Of a stretch of DNA of 16,691 bases, positions 7,913-14,977 are shown piece after piece; the first letter of the stretch is position 1, and each line of letters starts with the position of its first letter. The translations under genes and the position numbers were made by a program. The notes beneath the pieces are model-generated. The model ran no database searches, was not told where the DNA came from, and saw only the letters and a list, made by a program, of their open reading frames with translations. The DNA is from CBCPMX01 sp965120355 (GTDB taxonomy: Bacteria; Bacillota; Clostridia; Oscillospirales; Oscillospiraceae). The DNA lies in NCBI GenBank assembly GCA_965120355.1, contig CBCPMX010000026.1, positions 1 through 16,691 of the forward strand, written 5' to 3'.

Positions 7913-7941
7913 ATTTTACAGGAACGGTCACAAAAAGTCAA
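7913..7941 (-). promoter_or_regulatory. Sigma-A promoter of rpsF-ssb-rpsR
   Basis: Reading leftward: -35 TTGACT (7936-7941), a 17-bp spacer ending in TG, and -10 TAAAAT (7913-7918). Predicted start near 7906, immediately before the leader hairpins. The stretch 7942-8123 to its right holds nothing else I can assign. Confidence 0.8.
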
Positions 7942-8123
7942 GCAGTTTTTTCGTCCCGTATCTTGCGGGCGGTTTGCGTCATAGTTGTGTTTTATGGCAG
8001 CGAATCCGCGCAGCTCTTTCCATCATCACGCGATCACAAATTCCCAGGCCGCGTCGCGCACGGCGCTGACAGGACCAGCTTCTTTCTGTGCGTTCCATTT
8101 GGCAATTCTCTAAAAAGCGCGCT

Positions 8124-8145
8124 GCCGCCACCCCTTCCTGGCGGC
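8124..8145 (-). terminator. Second hairpin after the VTT-protein gene
   Basis: GCCGCCA (8124-8130) pairs with TGGCGGC (8139-8145). On the minus strand a TTTTT run follows after seven more bases. It lies just downstream of the strong terminator at 8154-8190 and may act as a backup. Confidence 0.4.
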
Positions 8146-8153
8146 GGGCAAAA

Positions 8154-8190
8154 AAGCCGCAGGGGACGTTCAGACGTCCCCCTGCGGCTT
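8154..8190 (-). terminator. Terminator overlapping the end of the VTT-protein gene
   Basis: A stem of about 16 bp (AAGCCGCAGGGGACGT, 8154-8169, with 8174-8190, one bulged C) followed on the minus strand by TTTTTT. Its 5' arm is made by the last codons of the coding sequence, and the TGA stop (8170-8172) sits in the loop. Confidence 0.85.
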
Positions 8191-8844
8191 CCGTTTACGG
8201 ATATGGCGAATATACAACGCTCCAGCCAGCGCAGATACGCCGGCCACCGCGGCGTTGAGCAGCAGGGTCAAGACAACTGCCCCGGACTCGGCATCCGATG
8301 CCGCGCTGCCCAGCAGCGTGGCCGCCAGCAGGCGGGGCAGGGAGCCCAGCAGGCTCCCCAGTACATACCCGCCATACGGCAGCTCCACCGCTCCCAGCGC
8401 CAGACTCATGACGTCAAAGGGAACCACGCCGATGGCCCGCATCAGCGCCGCCGAGAGTATACCCTGCCCCGTTTGGCCGGACAGCAGCAGCCCCAGCTTG
8501 GGATATTTGGCAATCAGGTTTTCCGTCATGCCCCGGCCCGCATGCCGGCCCGTCCAGTACGGAATCGTCACTGCCGCCGCCAGGCCCACCAAATTGACGC
8601 AAATTGCCACAGGTCTGGTGAACAGCAGTCCGCCGGCCGCATAGAGCGCCGCCAGCGGCAGCACAAAGGAAACGCTTTTGAGGGCATACAGGGCAATCAG
8701 GAATACCGCCGCCAACGCCGGCTGTTCCGGCACATAGGCCAGCAGTTCCTCCCACGACAGGCCGCTGCACAGAATGCCCACCGCCAGAATGAGAAGCACC
8801 GCCAGCGGCAACAGCCGCCGGACCCATTTGCCCCAGGTCTTCAT
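8170..8844 (-). CDS. VTT-domain membrane protein (TVP38/TMEM64, DedA-like)
   Basis: A 224-aa polytopic membrane protein. Hydrophobic segments are near residues 10-28, 43-77, 80-96, 130-150, 155-178 and 190-212, with a basic C-terminal tail. The core LPLAALYAAGGLLF (about 62-75), the mid-section GVVPFDVMSLALGA and the LGSLLGSLPRLLAATLLG re-entrant region match the VTT/SNARE-associated domain of the TVP38/TMEM64 family. Members of the wider DedA/VTT superfamily have been linked to lipid flipping (for example of undecaprenyl phosphate or phosphatidylethanolamine) and to envelope homeostasis; the role here is unknown. RBS AAAGGGG lies 6 bases before the ATG. It follows the radical SAM gene by 34 bp, so the two are probably cotranscribed. 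Confidence 0.85.
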   Translation of the reverse strand: MKTWGKWVRRLLPLAVLLILAVGILCSGLSWEELLAYVPEQPALAAVFLIALYALKSVSFVLPLAALYAAGGLLFTRPVAICVNLVGLAAAVTIPYWTGRHAGRGMTENLIAKYPKLGLLLSGQTGQGILSAALMRAIGVVPFDVMSLALGAVELPYGGYVLGSLLGSLPRLLAATLLGSAASDAESGAVVLTLLLNAAVAGVSALAGALYIRHIRKRKPQGDV

Positions 8845-8878
8845 AGGCGGCCCCTTTCATCCGCCGCTGGCCTTCCGG

Positions 8879-10264
8879 TCACTGCACCGCCGCCTTCTGC
8901 GCGGCTTTTTTCGCAGCCTTCTCCTCCTGACTTTCAGTCCACAGGCGCTGTGCCGTAGGCGTCCAGTTCTCCGCATACTGTACGCACTTGGCGCACAGGT
9001 GCTCCGCCGACTCCGGCGACTGGAGATCTGTGGAGTGCGCGCCGGTCTCGGCGACAATTTTCTGCAGCAGCTCCGGATTTTCCAACATCGGACATGGCTT
9101 CAGGTGATTTTCATTAAACGGCTGATTGTTGTAATAGGCCATGAAAATGGGCGACTGAAGCGCCTCCAGCAGAGACATCTCGCGGATATTGGCATTGGAG
9201 TAGTGGATGAACACGCAGGGATCTACATCCCCGTTGGCGTTGATGTGCAGATACCGCCGGCCGCCGGCAATGCAGCCGCCCACATATTCGCCGTCATTTT
9301 GGAAGTCCATGGCGAAGAACTTGTTGGCACGGATCTCCCGCACCTTATGATACATATACTCCCGCTGCTCCGGCGTGGGCAGCAGTTCCGATACGGCGTC
9401 ATTGCCCACAGGCATATAGTGGAAGTACCAGACAAACCGGGCGCCCCATTCCATCATCTGGTCAATGAACGCGTCGGAACTGATGGAGTCCAGATTTTGA
9501 CTGGTGTAGCAGCACGACAGGCCAAAGGGCAGGCGCTTCTCTTTCAGCAGCTGCATAGCCTGCACCACCTTGTGATAGGTACCGTCGCCGCGGCGGGCAT
9601 CCGTGGCAGTCTCAAAGCCCTCAATGCTGATGGCAGGGATGAAATTCTTGACCCGCAGCATCTCGTCCGCAAACGCCTCATCAATCAGCGTTGCGTTGGT
9701 GAAGCACAGGAACTGACAGTCCGCATGCTTGTTGCACAGCGCAATCAGATCCGTCTTCCGCACCAACGGCTCACCGCCTGTATAAATGTACAGGTAAATG
9801 CCCAACTCTTTGCCCTGCTCAATAATGCTGTCAATTTCGTCAAAGGTCAGATTCAGCCGGTTTCCGTATTCTGCCGCCCAGCAGCCGGTGCAGTGAAGGT
9901 TGCAGGCGGAAGTGGGATCCAGCAAAATGGCCCAGGGAATATTACAGTGGTATTTCTTTCGGTTTTCCTCCTGTACCGGCCAGCCCAAAATATTGGCGTT
10001 GACGAAGAAATTCTCAAAGGTGACCTTCATCACCTCCGGGTCGATTTCCTTCATTAACCGCATAATGTATTTGTTCATTCCGTTTTCCGGATCTTCCAGG
10101 ATCCTGCGGACCGTGGCCCGCTGCGTGGGGAAGCTCTCCGGGCCGTTGCCCGCAAGTCTGTCCACCCAATCCATCAGCTTCAGCGCATTGGTCTCCGGAT
10201 CCTTCTCCAAATAGTCGAAGGCCGTTTTCAGTGCAACCTTTTTTATCGTACTCGACAGTTTCAC
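8879..10264 (-). CDS. Radical SAM enzyme with SPASM-like C-terminus
   Basis: A 461-aa iron-sulfur enzyme. The radical SAM cluster motif CX3CX2C is Cys121, Cys125 and Cys128 (SACNLHCTGCW), followed by the SAM-binding YTGGEP. The C-terminal third has further cysteines: a CX13GX4C stretch (GGCIAGG to GDVDPC), then KPCPMLEN and LCAKC. This is like, but not identical to, a SPASM/twitch domain holding extra Fe-S clusters. About 110 mostly helical residues precede the core, more than in simple COG0535 proteins. The start is GTG with AAGGAGC 7 bases upstream. The reaction is not known to me. With a VTT membrane protein downstream and lipid genes divergent, a role in membrane lipid modification is possible, but peptide or protein maturation is an alternative; no small precursor peptide gene was seen nearby. 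Confidence 0.85.
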   Translation of the reverse strand: MKLSSTIKKVALKTAFDYLEKDPETNALKLMDWVDRLAGNGPESFPTQRATVRRILEDPENGMNKYIMRLMKEIDPEVMKVTFENFFVNANILGWPVQEENRKKYHCNIPWAILLDPTSACNLHCTGCWAAEYGNRLNLTFDEIDSIIEQGKELGIYLYIYTGGEPLVRKTDLIALCNKHADCQFLCFTNATLIDEAFADEMLRVKNFIPAISIEGFETATDARRGDGTYHKVVQAMQLLKEKRLPFGLSCCYTSQNLDSISSDAFIDQMMEWGARFVWYFHYMPVGNDAVSELLPTPEQREYMYHKVREIRANKFFAMDFQNDGEYVGGCIAGGRRYLHINANGDVDPCVFIHYSNANIREMSLLEALQSPIFMAYYNNQPFNENHLKPCPMLENPELLQKIVAETGAHSTDLQSPESAEHLCAKCVQYAENWTPTAQRLWTESQEEKAAKKAAQKAAVQ

Positions 10265-10333
10265 AATTACCGCTCCTTCTCAATAAATACAGTACGGCGC
10301 ACAGTTGGGAGCCAAATGCGCAGCGAAAAACCA

Positions 10334-10349
10334 AGCGTTTCCAAACGCT
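10334..10349. promoter_or_regulatory. Palindrome upstream of radical SAM gene
   Basis: AGCGTTTCCAAACGCT is a perfect 7-2-7 inverted repeat about 70 bases upstream of the radical SAM start codon. Its size and symmetry fit a TetR-family operator, and a TetR gene lies next door. It could also form a small RNA hairpin in the leader. Confidence 0.4.
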
Positions 10350-10436
10350 GCATGCCCGCAAGCCGCATTCTCTCACAGCCTCGCACCGCCCCCTATTTTA
10401 TTTTCAGTATATTTGCCAAATTGAAAAATAGAAATA

Positions 10437-10485
10437 CCCAAAACACGCCGTCTGTCCAATTTTCAGACAAACGGTCGATTTTGGG
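10437..10485 (-). promoter_or_regulatory. Nested inverted repeat upstream of radical SAM gene
   Basis: Symmetric about base 10461: outer arms CCCAAAA (10437-10443) and TTTTGGG (10479-10485), inner arms CCGTCTGTC (10448-10456) and GACAAACGG (10466-10474), separated by 4-base internal loops. The single inner mismatch becomes a G-U pair in minus-strand RNA. Further out ATTTGCC (10411-10417) mirrors GGCAAAT (10484-10490). It is either a double operator at the promoter or a folded 5' leader of the radical SAM mRNA. Confidence 0.45.
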
Positions 10486-10490
10486 CAAAT

Positions 10491-10520
10491 TTAATACAGT
10501 TTTGTGATTTTGTATGTCGC
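10491..10520 (-). promoter_or_regulatory. Possible promoter of radical SAM-VTT genes
   Basis: Reading leftward: GCGACA (10515-10520), an 18-bp spacer and TATTAA (10491-10496). Both boxes are imperfect. It would start transcription at the edge of the nested inverted repeat. Read-through from the TetR gene is an alternative. Confidence 0.3.
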
Positions 10521-10553
10521 GCAGGCGGCGCATAAAAGGTATAATAAAGAAGG

Positions 10554-11159
10554 TTACTTTGTGTTCCTGTCCGCCGCTTCAGCGGGGCCGTCCTGGGCCG
10601 CTAAAACCAAATGCAGATCTCCGTAGACCCGCCCGGCAGACTCAAAGAAATACTGCTCAAACCGATGCTGAAGAGACTCCGGCGTCTCCCGCATACCTTC
10701 CCGAATCCAGTCCAGGACAATGCCCACCAGGCCGTACCCTGTCATGGCGACAAAGAACTGCTGTTCGTCTTCCTTCAGGCTCTGAAACCCGGCGGCGTTT
10801 TGAAATGCCTCTTCCACCAGCGGCATGACCAGCTTGTTGATCTGCGCCGAGATTTCGTCATCCCGAAGCGAAAACAGTGCATTGAGGATGAAGCTCCGAT
10901 TTTCCTGCAAATACTCCAGTACATTTCGCAGCCCCTGCTGCCAGTTCTCCAAACTGCTGTTGCCGGTCAGGATGCTCTTGCAGTCCTCCACCAGCGTGTA
11001 CTCTATCAAGTCGTAAATATCCCGAAAATGGTAGTAAAAAGTTTTCCGGTTGACGCCGGCCTCGTCGGCAATATTCTGTACTGTAATACCACTCAGAGGC
11101 GAACGCGCCAGCAGCGTTTTCAAAGATTGGGCAAGCGTCCGTTTGGTCAAATTGCTCAT
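10554..11159 (-). CDS. TetR-family transcriptional regulator
   Basis: A 201-aa regulator. Residues about 8-55 form the TetR helix-turn-helix (LKTLLARSPLSGITVQNIAD, AGVNRKTFYYHFRDIYDLI). The rest is a helical ligand-binding and dimerisation domain of the sort seen in DhaS-like TetR proteins of Firmicutes. The RBS AAAGGAG precedes the ATG. It lies 289 bp upstream of the radical SAM gene on the same strand and is divergent from the PF06541-plsY-glycosyltransferase genes, so it is placed to control either side. Two similar 7-2-7 palindromes (10334-10349 and 11353-11368) are possible binding sites. The ligand is unknown. Confidence 0.9.
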   Translation of the reverse strand: MSNLTKRTLAQSLKTLLARSPLSGITVQNIADEAGVNRKTFYYHFRDIYDLIEYTLVEDCKSILTGNSSLENWQQGLRNVLEYLQENRSFILNALFSLRDDEISAQINKLVMPLVEEAFQNAAGFQSLKEDEQQFFVAMTGYGLVGIVLDWIREGMRETPESLQHRFEQYFFESAGRVYGDLHLVLAAQDGPAEAADRNTK

Positions 11160-11179
11160 TTGGTTCTCTCCTTTTTTTC

Positions 11180-11209
11180 AGTTTACCACGATTCGAGCCG
11201 TTTCGTCAA
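11180..11209 (-). promoter_or_regulatory. Promoter of the TetR gene
   Basis: Reading leftward: -35 TTGACG (11204-11209), an 18-bp spacer and -10 TAAACT (11180-11185). The predicted start near 11173 leaves a very short leader of about 14 bases containing the AAAGGAG site. Confidence 0.65.
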
Positions 11210-11310
11210 CCTCCCTTTCTAAAGCAGGCGGTGAACGGACTTTTCCGCCAAATTCCGGAAACGCTGCCCGCCATGGTCTTCGCGCCAGTCTTTCATTTTT
11301 GACAGGTATG

Positions 11311-11339
11311 TTGACAAACCAAATGGCATATGGTACAGT
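11311..11339 (+). promoter_or_regulatory. Promoter of the PF06541-plsY genes
   Basis: A perfect -35 TTGACA (11311-11316), a 17-bp spacer and -10 TACAGT (11334-11339). A second TTGACA at 11299-11304 has no good -10 at the right distance. The leader before the ATG at 11430 is about 85 bases. Confidence 0.6.
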
Positions 11340-11352
11340 TTCCTTAACACAG

Positions 11353-11368
11353 ATATTTTACAAAATAT
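11353..11368. promoter_or_regulatory. Palindrome downstream of the promoter
   Basis: ATATTTTACAAAATAT is a perfect 7-2-7 inverted repeat starting 14 bases after the -10 box, so a bound protein would block the PF06541-plsY transcript. It has the same geometry as the palindrome at 10334-10349 but different bases, so the same protein need not bind both. Confidence 0.35.
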
Positions 11369-11429
11369 GCCTGCCTCTCCCGTCCGGGGGATGCAGAAAA
11401 TCGTGTGGGATCAGAGAGGAGAAAACCCT

Positions 11430-12482
11430 ATGAAAACCGACGAGTTGGCACAGGCAGATGTCTGCGCCCCCGCGCCGGCGCAGGAACCCGTCTGCAACGG
11501 CGCCCCGCCCCAGATCCGTCTGGAGGATCTGAGCATTGAACTGCTCCAAGCGGTCAGCGAGACGGAGGAGGCCATGCAGGCCGACTATGTGCAGTTGGTC
11601 CGGGACGCCGCCCAAGCAGGGACCTTGGAAGCGCTGGATCAGCAGGTCAGCAGCGCTGTGGAATCGCTCCGCCGCACTGGCGCCAACCTGAGTCAGGCTG
11701 TTCTGCGCACCTGGGCAGCGGAAGACGAATTGAGCGCCCGCTTTGAAGACATTCGAAAGAGCCAGGACCGCAAATGGTACCGGGCCAATCCCCCGGCCAA
11801 CGCAGAAATCGACCTGGAAGAGAAGCAAGCCAAACACTTCGCCCAGGGCATCAACCTGTATAAGCTGTTTTTAGTGTGCTTTGTAGGCAGCTTTGCCGGC
11901 GTGGTGGTAGAGGTGCTGTGGTGTCTGGTTCGCAACGGCTATATAGAAAGCCGTTCGGCCCTGGTCTACGGCCCGTTCAACCCGCTGTACGGTGTGGGCG
12001 CGGTACTGCTGACCGTGACACTGTATCAATACCGGAACCGGCGCAAACGATATTCCTTTATTGGCGGCTTCCTCGTCGGCAGCGTCCTGGAATATGTCTG
12101 CTCCTGGGGACAGGAGTTGATCCTGGGTTCCCGATCCTGGGACTACAGCAATATGCCCTTTAACCTGAACGGGCGGATTTGTCTGCTGTACTCCATCTTT
12201 TGGGGGATCCTTGGCGTCATGTGGATCAAGGACATCTATCCCCGCATGGCCAAGTGGATTCTGAAGCTGCCCAACCGGTTCGGCAAAATCCTGACCTATG
12301 TGCTGGCAGTATTTTTTGTGCTGGATATCGCCGTCACCTGTGTGGCTGTGGGCCGCTGGGTCCAGCGTCTGGACGGCCAGCCTGCCACCAATGCATTCAT
12401 GGAGCTGATTGACGAGCGGTTCCCCAACGAACGAATGGAGAAAGTCTTTGCCAATATGGAATTTATCGAAGAAGAAGAATAG
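11430..12482 (+). CDS. PF06541-type membrane protein (putative ABC-transporter type IV)
   Basis: A 350-aa protein. Residues 1-140 are soluble and mostly helical, rich in Glu, Ala and Gln. The C-terminal part has about five membrane segments starting near residue 143, with the family's conserved stretches GPFNPLYGVGA, GFLVGSVLEYVCSWGQE and SRSWDYSNMPFNLNGRICL. The family is called putative ABC-transporter type IV (CmpB-like), but no transport function has been shown to my knowledge and no ATPase gene lies beside it. The start at 11430 was chosen over an in-frame ATG at 11367 because AGAGGAG (11415-11421) is 8 bases upstream and the earlier codons overlap the palindrome and leader. It heads a plus-strand run with plsY and a glycosyltransferase. 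The long soluble N-terminus is more than the domain alone needs. Confidence 0.85.
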   Translation: MKTDELAQADVCAPAPAQEPVCNGAPPQIRLEDLSIELLQAVSETEEAMQADYVQLVRDAAQAGTLEALDQQVSSAVESLRRTGANLSQAVLRTWAAEDELSARFEDIRKSQDRKWYRANPPANAEIDLEEKQAKHFAQGINLYKLFLVCFVGSFAGVVVEVLWCLVRNGYIESRSALVYGPFNPLYGVGAVLLTVTLYQYRNRRKRYSFIGGFLVGSVLEYVCSWGQELILGSRSWDYSNMPFNLNGRICLLYSIFWGILGVMWIKDIYPRMAKWILKLPNRFGKILTYVLAVFFVLDIAVTCVAVGRWVQRLDGQPATNAFMELIDERFPNERMEKVFANMEFIEEEE

Positions 12483-12575
12483 ATCCTGCTCCGGCACAAA
12501 CGCCCCATTCCGTGGGCAGTCTGCCTATGCGGGACAGGATCCGGGATCCGCAGCGGCAAGGAGGAGACCAAAACC

Positions 12576-13193
12576 ATGCTGCAAACTGCATTACCGTATT
12601 TGATCTTTGGCTATCTGTCGGGCAGCGTGCTGTATGCCCGTATCTTCAGCCGGCTCTTTCATCAGCGGGATGTCACCAAAGACAGCAGCGACGGAAACCC
12701 TGGCACTGTCAACGCCTTTCTGTACGGCGGCTTCTGGTGCGGCGTTCTGACTCTCTGCGGCGATGTGGCCAAAGGCGCCGCTCCGGTATATCTGTATTTG
12801 CACCGGAGCGCCATTGCCGGCCACGAGCCGGCCCTGATTCTGGTAATGGCCGCGCCCGTGCTGGGGCATCTGTTCCCGCTGTTTTTTGGCTTCCGGGGCG
12901 GCAAGGGAATTGCCGTATCCTTCGGATGCCTGGCGGGGCTGTTTCCGGTCCTGGCACCGCTTTGCGTTTTGGCCAGCGTATTCGTGTTCTTTTCGCTGGT
13001 ATGCAAAATCACCCCCAACTATTACCGCACGCTTGTCACCTATGTCATTGCGCCTGTGGGTGTTTGGTTCCTGACGGACGACCGTATTGCGGCCATGGGC
13101 TTTGTGCTCATCAGCGTACTCATTGTTTTGAAGCTGCTGCGCAGTCCGGAGGATAAGGGCACCCCGCAAATGGAGGTTTTATGGAAGCGTTGA
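12576..13193 (+). CDS. plsY: PlsY-like glycerol-3-phosphate acyltransferase
   Basis: A 205-aa membrane enzyme. PlsY moves an acyl chain from acyl-phosphate to glycerol 3-phosphate, making lysophosphatidic acid, the first step of phospholipid synthesis. The motifs are present in order: GSVLYARIFSR (about 15-25), SSDGNPGTVNAF (about 37-48), GDVAKG (about 62-67) and GHLFPLFFGFRGGKG (about 97-111). The second motif differs from the usual GSGNPGATN, and the Arg normally just before it is not in the usual place, so this may be a paralogue with altered activity beside a canonical PlsY elsewhere. AAGGAGG (12558-12564) precedes the ATG. Its end overlaps the glycosyltransferase start by 13 bp, which implies coupled translation. 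Confidence 0.88.
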   Translation: MLQTALPYLIFGYLSGSVLYARIFSRLFHQRDVTKDSSDGNPGTVNAFLYGGFWCGVLTLCGDVAKGAAPVYLYLHRSAIAGHEPALILVMAAPVLGHLFPLFFGFRGGKGIAVSFGCLAGLFPVLAPLCVLASVFVFFSLVCKITPNYYRTLVTYVIAPVGVWFLTDDRIAAMGFVLISVLIVLKLLRSPEDKGTPQMEVLWKR

Positions 13194-14284
13194 TTCTGAC
13201 CTGCGGCACCGGCGGCGGGCACAATACGGCGGCGCAGGCCGTGGAAGAGGAGCTGACCCGCCGCGGCCACCATGCGGTCATCTTGGACCCCTATACCCTG
13301 ATCGGGGAGCGCGCGGCCCGGCGGGTAGGCGGTGCATATATTGCCCTGGTCCAGCGCACACCGCGGCTCTTCGGCCTGGTCTACGCCATGGGAAATCTGT
13401 ACCGGCGGCTTCCGTGGCGTTCACCGGTATATTGGATCAACGGCCTCCTGGCGGACCGCATGGCCCAATATCTTCGGGAGCATCCGGCAGATGTGGTGAT
13501 CTCCACGCATTTGTTCCCCATGGAGATTCTGGCCCATGTGGAGCCGCGCCCCAGAACCGTCTACATCGCCACGGATTACACCTGTATCCCCTTCACAGAA
13601 GAGACCCAGTGCGACTTATACATCATTCCCTCCGCCGAATTGACGGAGGAATTTGCCAGATGGGGCATCCCGCGGGACAAGCTGCTGCCCTACGGCATTC
13701 CGGTCCGCGCCGCTTTCCGTTCGGGGCAGACAAAGGCGCAGGCCAGGCAGCAGCTGGATCTGCCGGAGACAGGCACCTGTATTCTGCTGGCCGGCGGCAG
13801 CATCGGCGCCGGCGGCATTCGTCAGGCTGTGGACGTGCTGTTGGACTATCTGCGCAGCCACGAAGCATGCACGTTGACGGTTTTGTGCGGCAGTCACGGC
13901 CGGCTTTACGACCGGCTTCTGCGCGCCTACGACGGAAACCCGCAGGTGCGTGTTTTGCGCACCACGCCCGAAATGGCCGCCTGGATGCGGGCCAGCGACT
14001 TGTTTATCACAAAGCCCGGCGGACTGTCCTCTACCGAAGCGGCAGTCGCTGGCGTTCCCATACTTTTGATTTCTCCCATTCCCGGCTGTGAAAGCCGCAA
14101 TGCCGCATTCTTTGAATCTCACGGTATGGCCCGGCAGGTCCGCCGCCTGCGCCGGCAGCTTTTACCGGCGGCAGAGGCGTTGAAAGATCCGGCTGCCGCA
14201 GCGGAAATGACCGCACGGCAACGTGCGGCCATCGACGGGGAAGCTGTTTGCAAGATCTGCGACGAGCTGGAGCGGGAGGCATAG
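13181..14284 (+). CDS. MGDG-synthase-like glycosyltransferase
   Basis: A 367-aa GT28-type glycosyltransferase of the monogalactosyldiacylglycerol synthase family, which puts a sugar from a UDP-sugar on diacylglycerol (compare UgtP of Bacillus and plant MGD1). The N-terminal domain has CGTGGGHNTAAQAV (residues 8-21), the acceptor-side Gly-rich loop. The C-terminal domain has LLAGGSIGAGG (about 203-213) and the nucleotide-sugar site ITKPGGLSSTEAAVAGVPIL (about 275-294), followed by PIPGCESRNAAFF. The ATG overlaps plsY by 13 bp and the RBS GGAGG lies within plsY. Making a glycolipid from the product line of PlsY is a sensible pairing. The sugar and the number of sugars added are unknown; MurG, the other GT28 branch, is less likely given the motifs. 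Confidence 0.88.
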   Translation: MEALILTCGTGGGHNTAAQAVEEELTRRGHHAVILDPYTLIGERAARRVGGAYIALVQRTPRLFGLVYAMGNLYRRLPWRSPVYWINGLLADRMAQYLREHPADVVISTHLFPMEILAHVEPRPRTVYIATDYTCIPFTEETQCDLYIIPSAELTEEFARWGIPRDKLLPYGIPVRAAFRSGQTKAQARQQLDLPETGTCILLAGGSIGAGGIRQAVDVLLDYLRSHEACTLTVLCGSHGRLYDRLLRAYDGNPQVRVLRTTPEMAAWMRASDLFITKPGGLSSTEAAVAGVPILLISPIPGCESRNAAFFESHGMARQVRRLRRQLLPAAEALKDPAAAAEMTARQRAAIDGEAVCKICDELEREA

Positions 14285-14371
14285 CGTTTTTCGCACGCGG
14301 CACAGGCGCGCGTTGCGCGTTCCGCACATTTCCATCGCCCTCAATTGCTCAGAAAAAAGGAGGCGCTCCAC

Positions 14372-14854
14372 ATGTTTTCCGTCACCGTGATCTGTATTGG
14401 GAAGCTGAAAGAAAAATTTTACATTTCCGCCGCCGAAGAGTATTTGAAGCGGCTGCGGGCCTATTGCGCCTGCACGCTGTTGGAATTGCCGGAACAGCGC
14501 CTGCCGGACGATCCCAGCCCGGCCCAGATTGCCGAAGGGCTGCGCAAAGAGGCGGAATCCATTGAAAAAAAGCGTCCCAAAGGCGCCTGGTTCTGCTGTC
14601 TGACGCCGGAGGGACGGAGTTTGACCTCGCCGCAGCTGGCCCAGACTATGGCGGCGGTCAAGCTCTCCGGCCGCGGCGGCGCAGTGTTTCTCATCGGCGG
14701 CAGCCACGGCATTGACGAAGGGCTCAAACAAAAAGCCGACCTGCTGCTGAGCATGTCGGCCATGACCTTCCCCCACCATCTGGCCCGCGTCATGGTTCTG
14801 GAGCAACTGTATCGATCGGAGACCATCCAGGCAGGGACAAAATACCACAAATAA
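14372..14854 (+). CDS. rlmH: 23S rRNA pseudouridine-1915 N3-methyltransferase
   Basis: A 160-aa SPOUT-class methyltransferase, close to the family's usual 159. It methylates N3 of pseudouridine 1915 in helix 69 of 23S rRNA on assembled 70S ribosomes. It shows the conserved start VTVICIGKLKEKF, the knot residues FLIGGSHGIDEG (about 108-119) and the ending HHLARVMVLEQLYRSETIQ with a terminal YHK. The start at 14372 was chosen because AAAAGGAGG ends about 8 bases upstream and the family starts here; an in-frame ATG nine codons earlier precedes the RBS. It lies 87 bp after the glycosyltransferase and may be read from the same transcript. Confidence 0.97.
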   Translation: MFSVTVICIGKLKEKFYISAAEEYLKRLRAYCACTLLELPEQRLPDDPSPAQIAEGLRKEAESIEKKRPKGAWFCCLTPEGRSLTSPQLAQTMAAVKLSGRGGAVFLIGGSHGIDEGLKQKADLLLSMSAMTFPHHLARVMVLEQLYRSETIQAGTKYHK

Positions 14855-14871
14855 CTGTATTCCGAACACCC

Positions 14872-14916
14872 GCCCCCTGGGATCCCGCGGTAAGCTGCCG
14901 CAGGGTCCCAGGGGGC
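14872..14916 (+). terminator. Strong GC hairpin after rlmH
   Basis: A stem of about 19 bp with two mismatches joins 14872-14890 (starting GCCCCCTGGGA) to 14898-14916 (ending CCCAGGGGGC), loop TAAGCTG. It starts 17 bases after the rlmH stop. No T-run follows, so termination is likely but not certain. Confidence 0.6.
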
Positions 14917-14977
14917 TGCACATCTGCATCGCAAAATGACCACATGGCGGGCCGCCCGCGCAGATCAAAATACAGCG

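Noticed and set aside
8774..10057. A 427-codon plus-strand frame opposite the radical SAM gene
   Set aside because: The minus strand carries the CX3CX2C motif and a good RBS; the plus-strand translation shows no domain.
10540..10545. TATAAT on the plus strand as a promoter
   Set aside because: There is no -35 at a fitting distance and it would read into the TetR gene from behind.
11367..11429. Earlier in-frame start for the PF06541 gene
   Set aside because: It has no RBS, overlaps the 11353-11368 palindrome, and the ATG at 11430 has AGAGGAG at good spacing.
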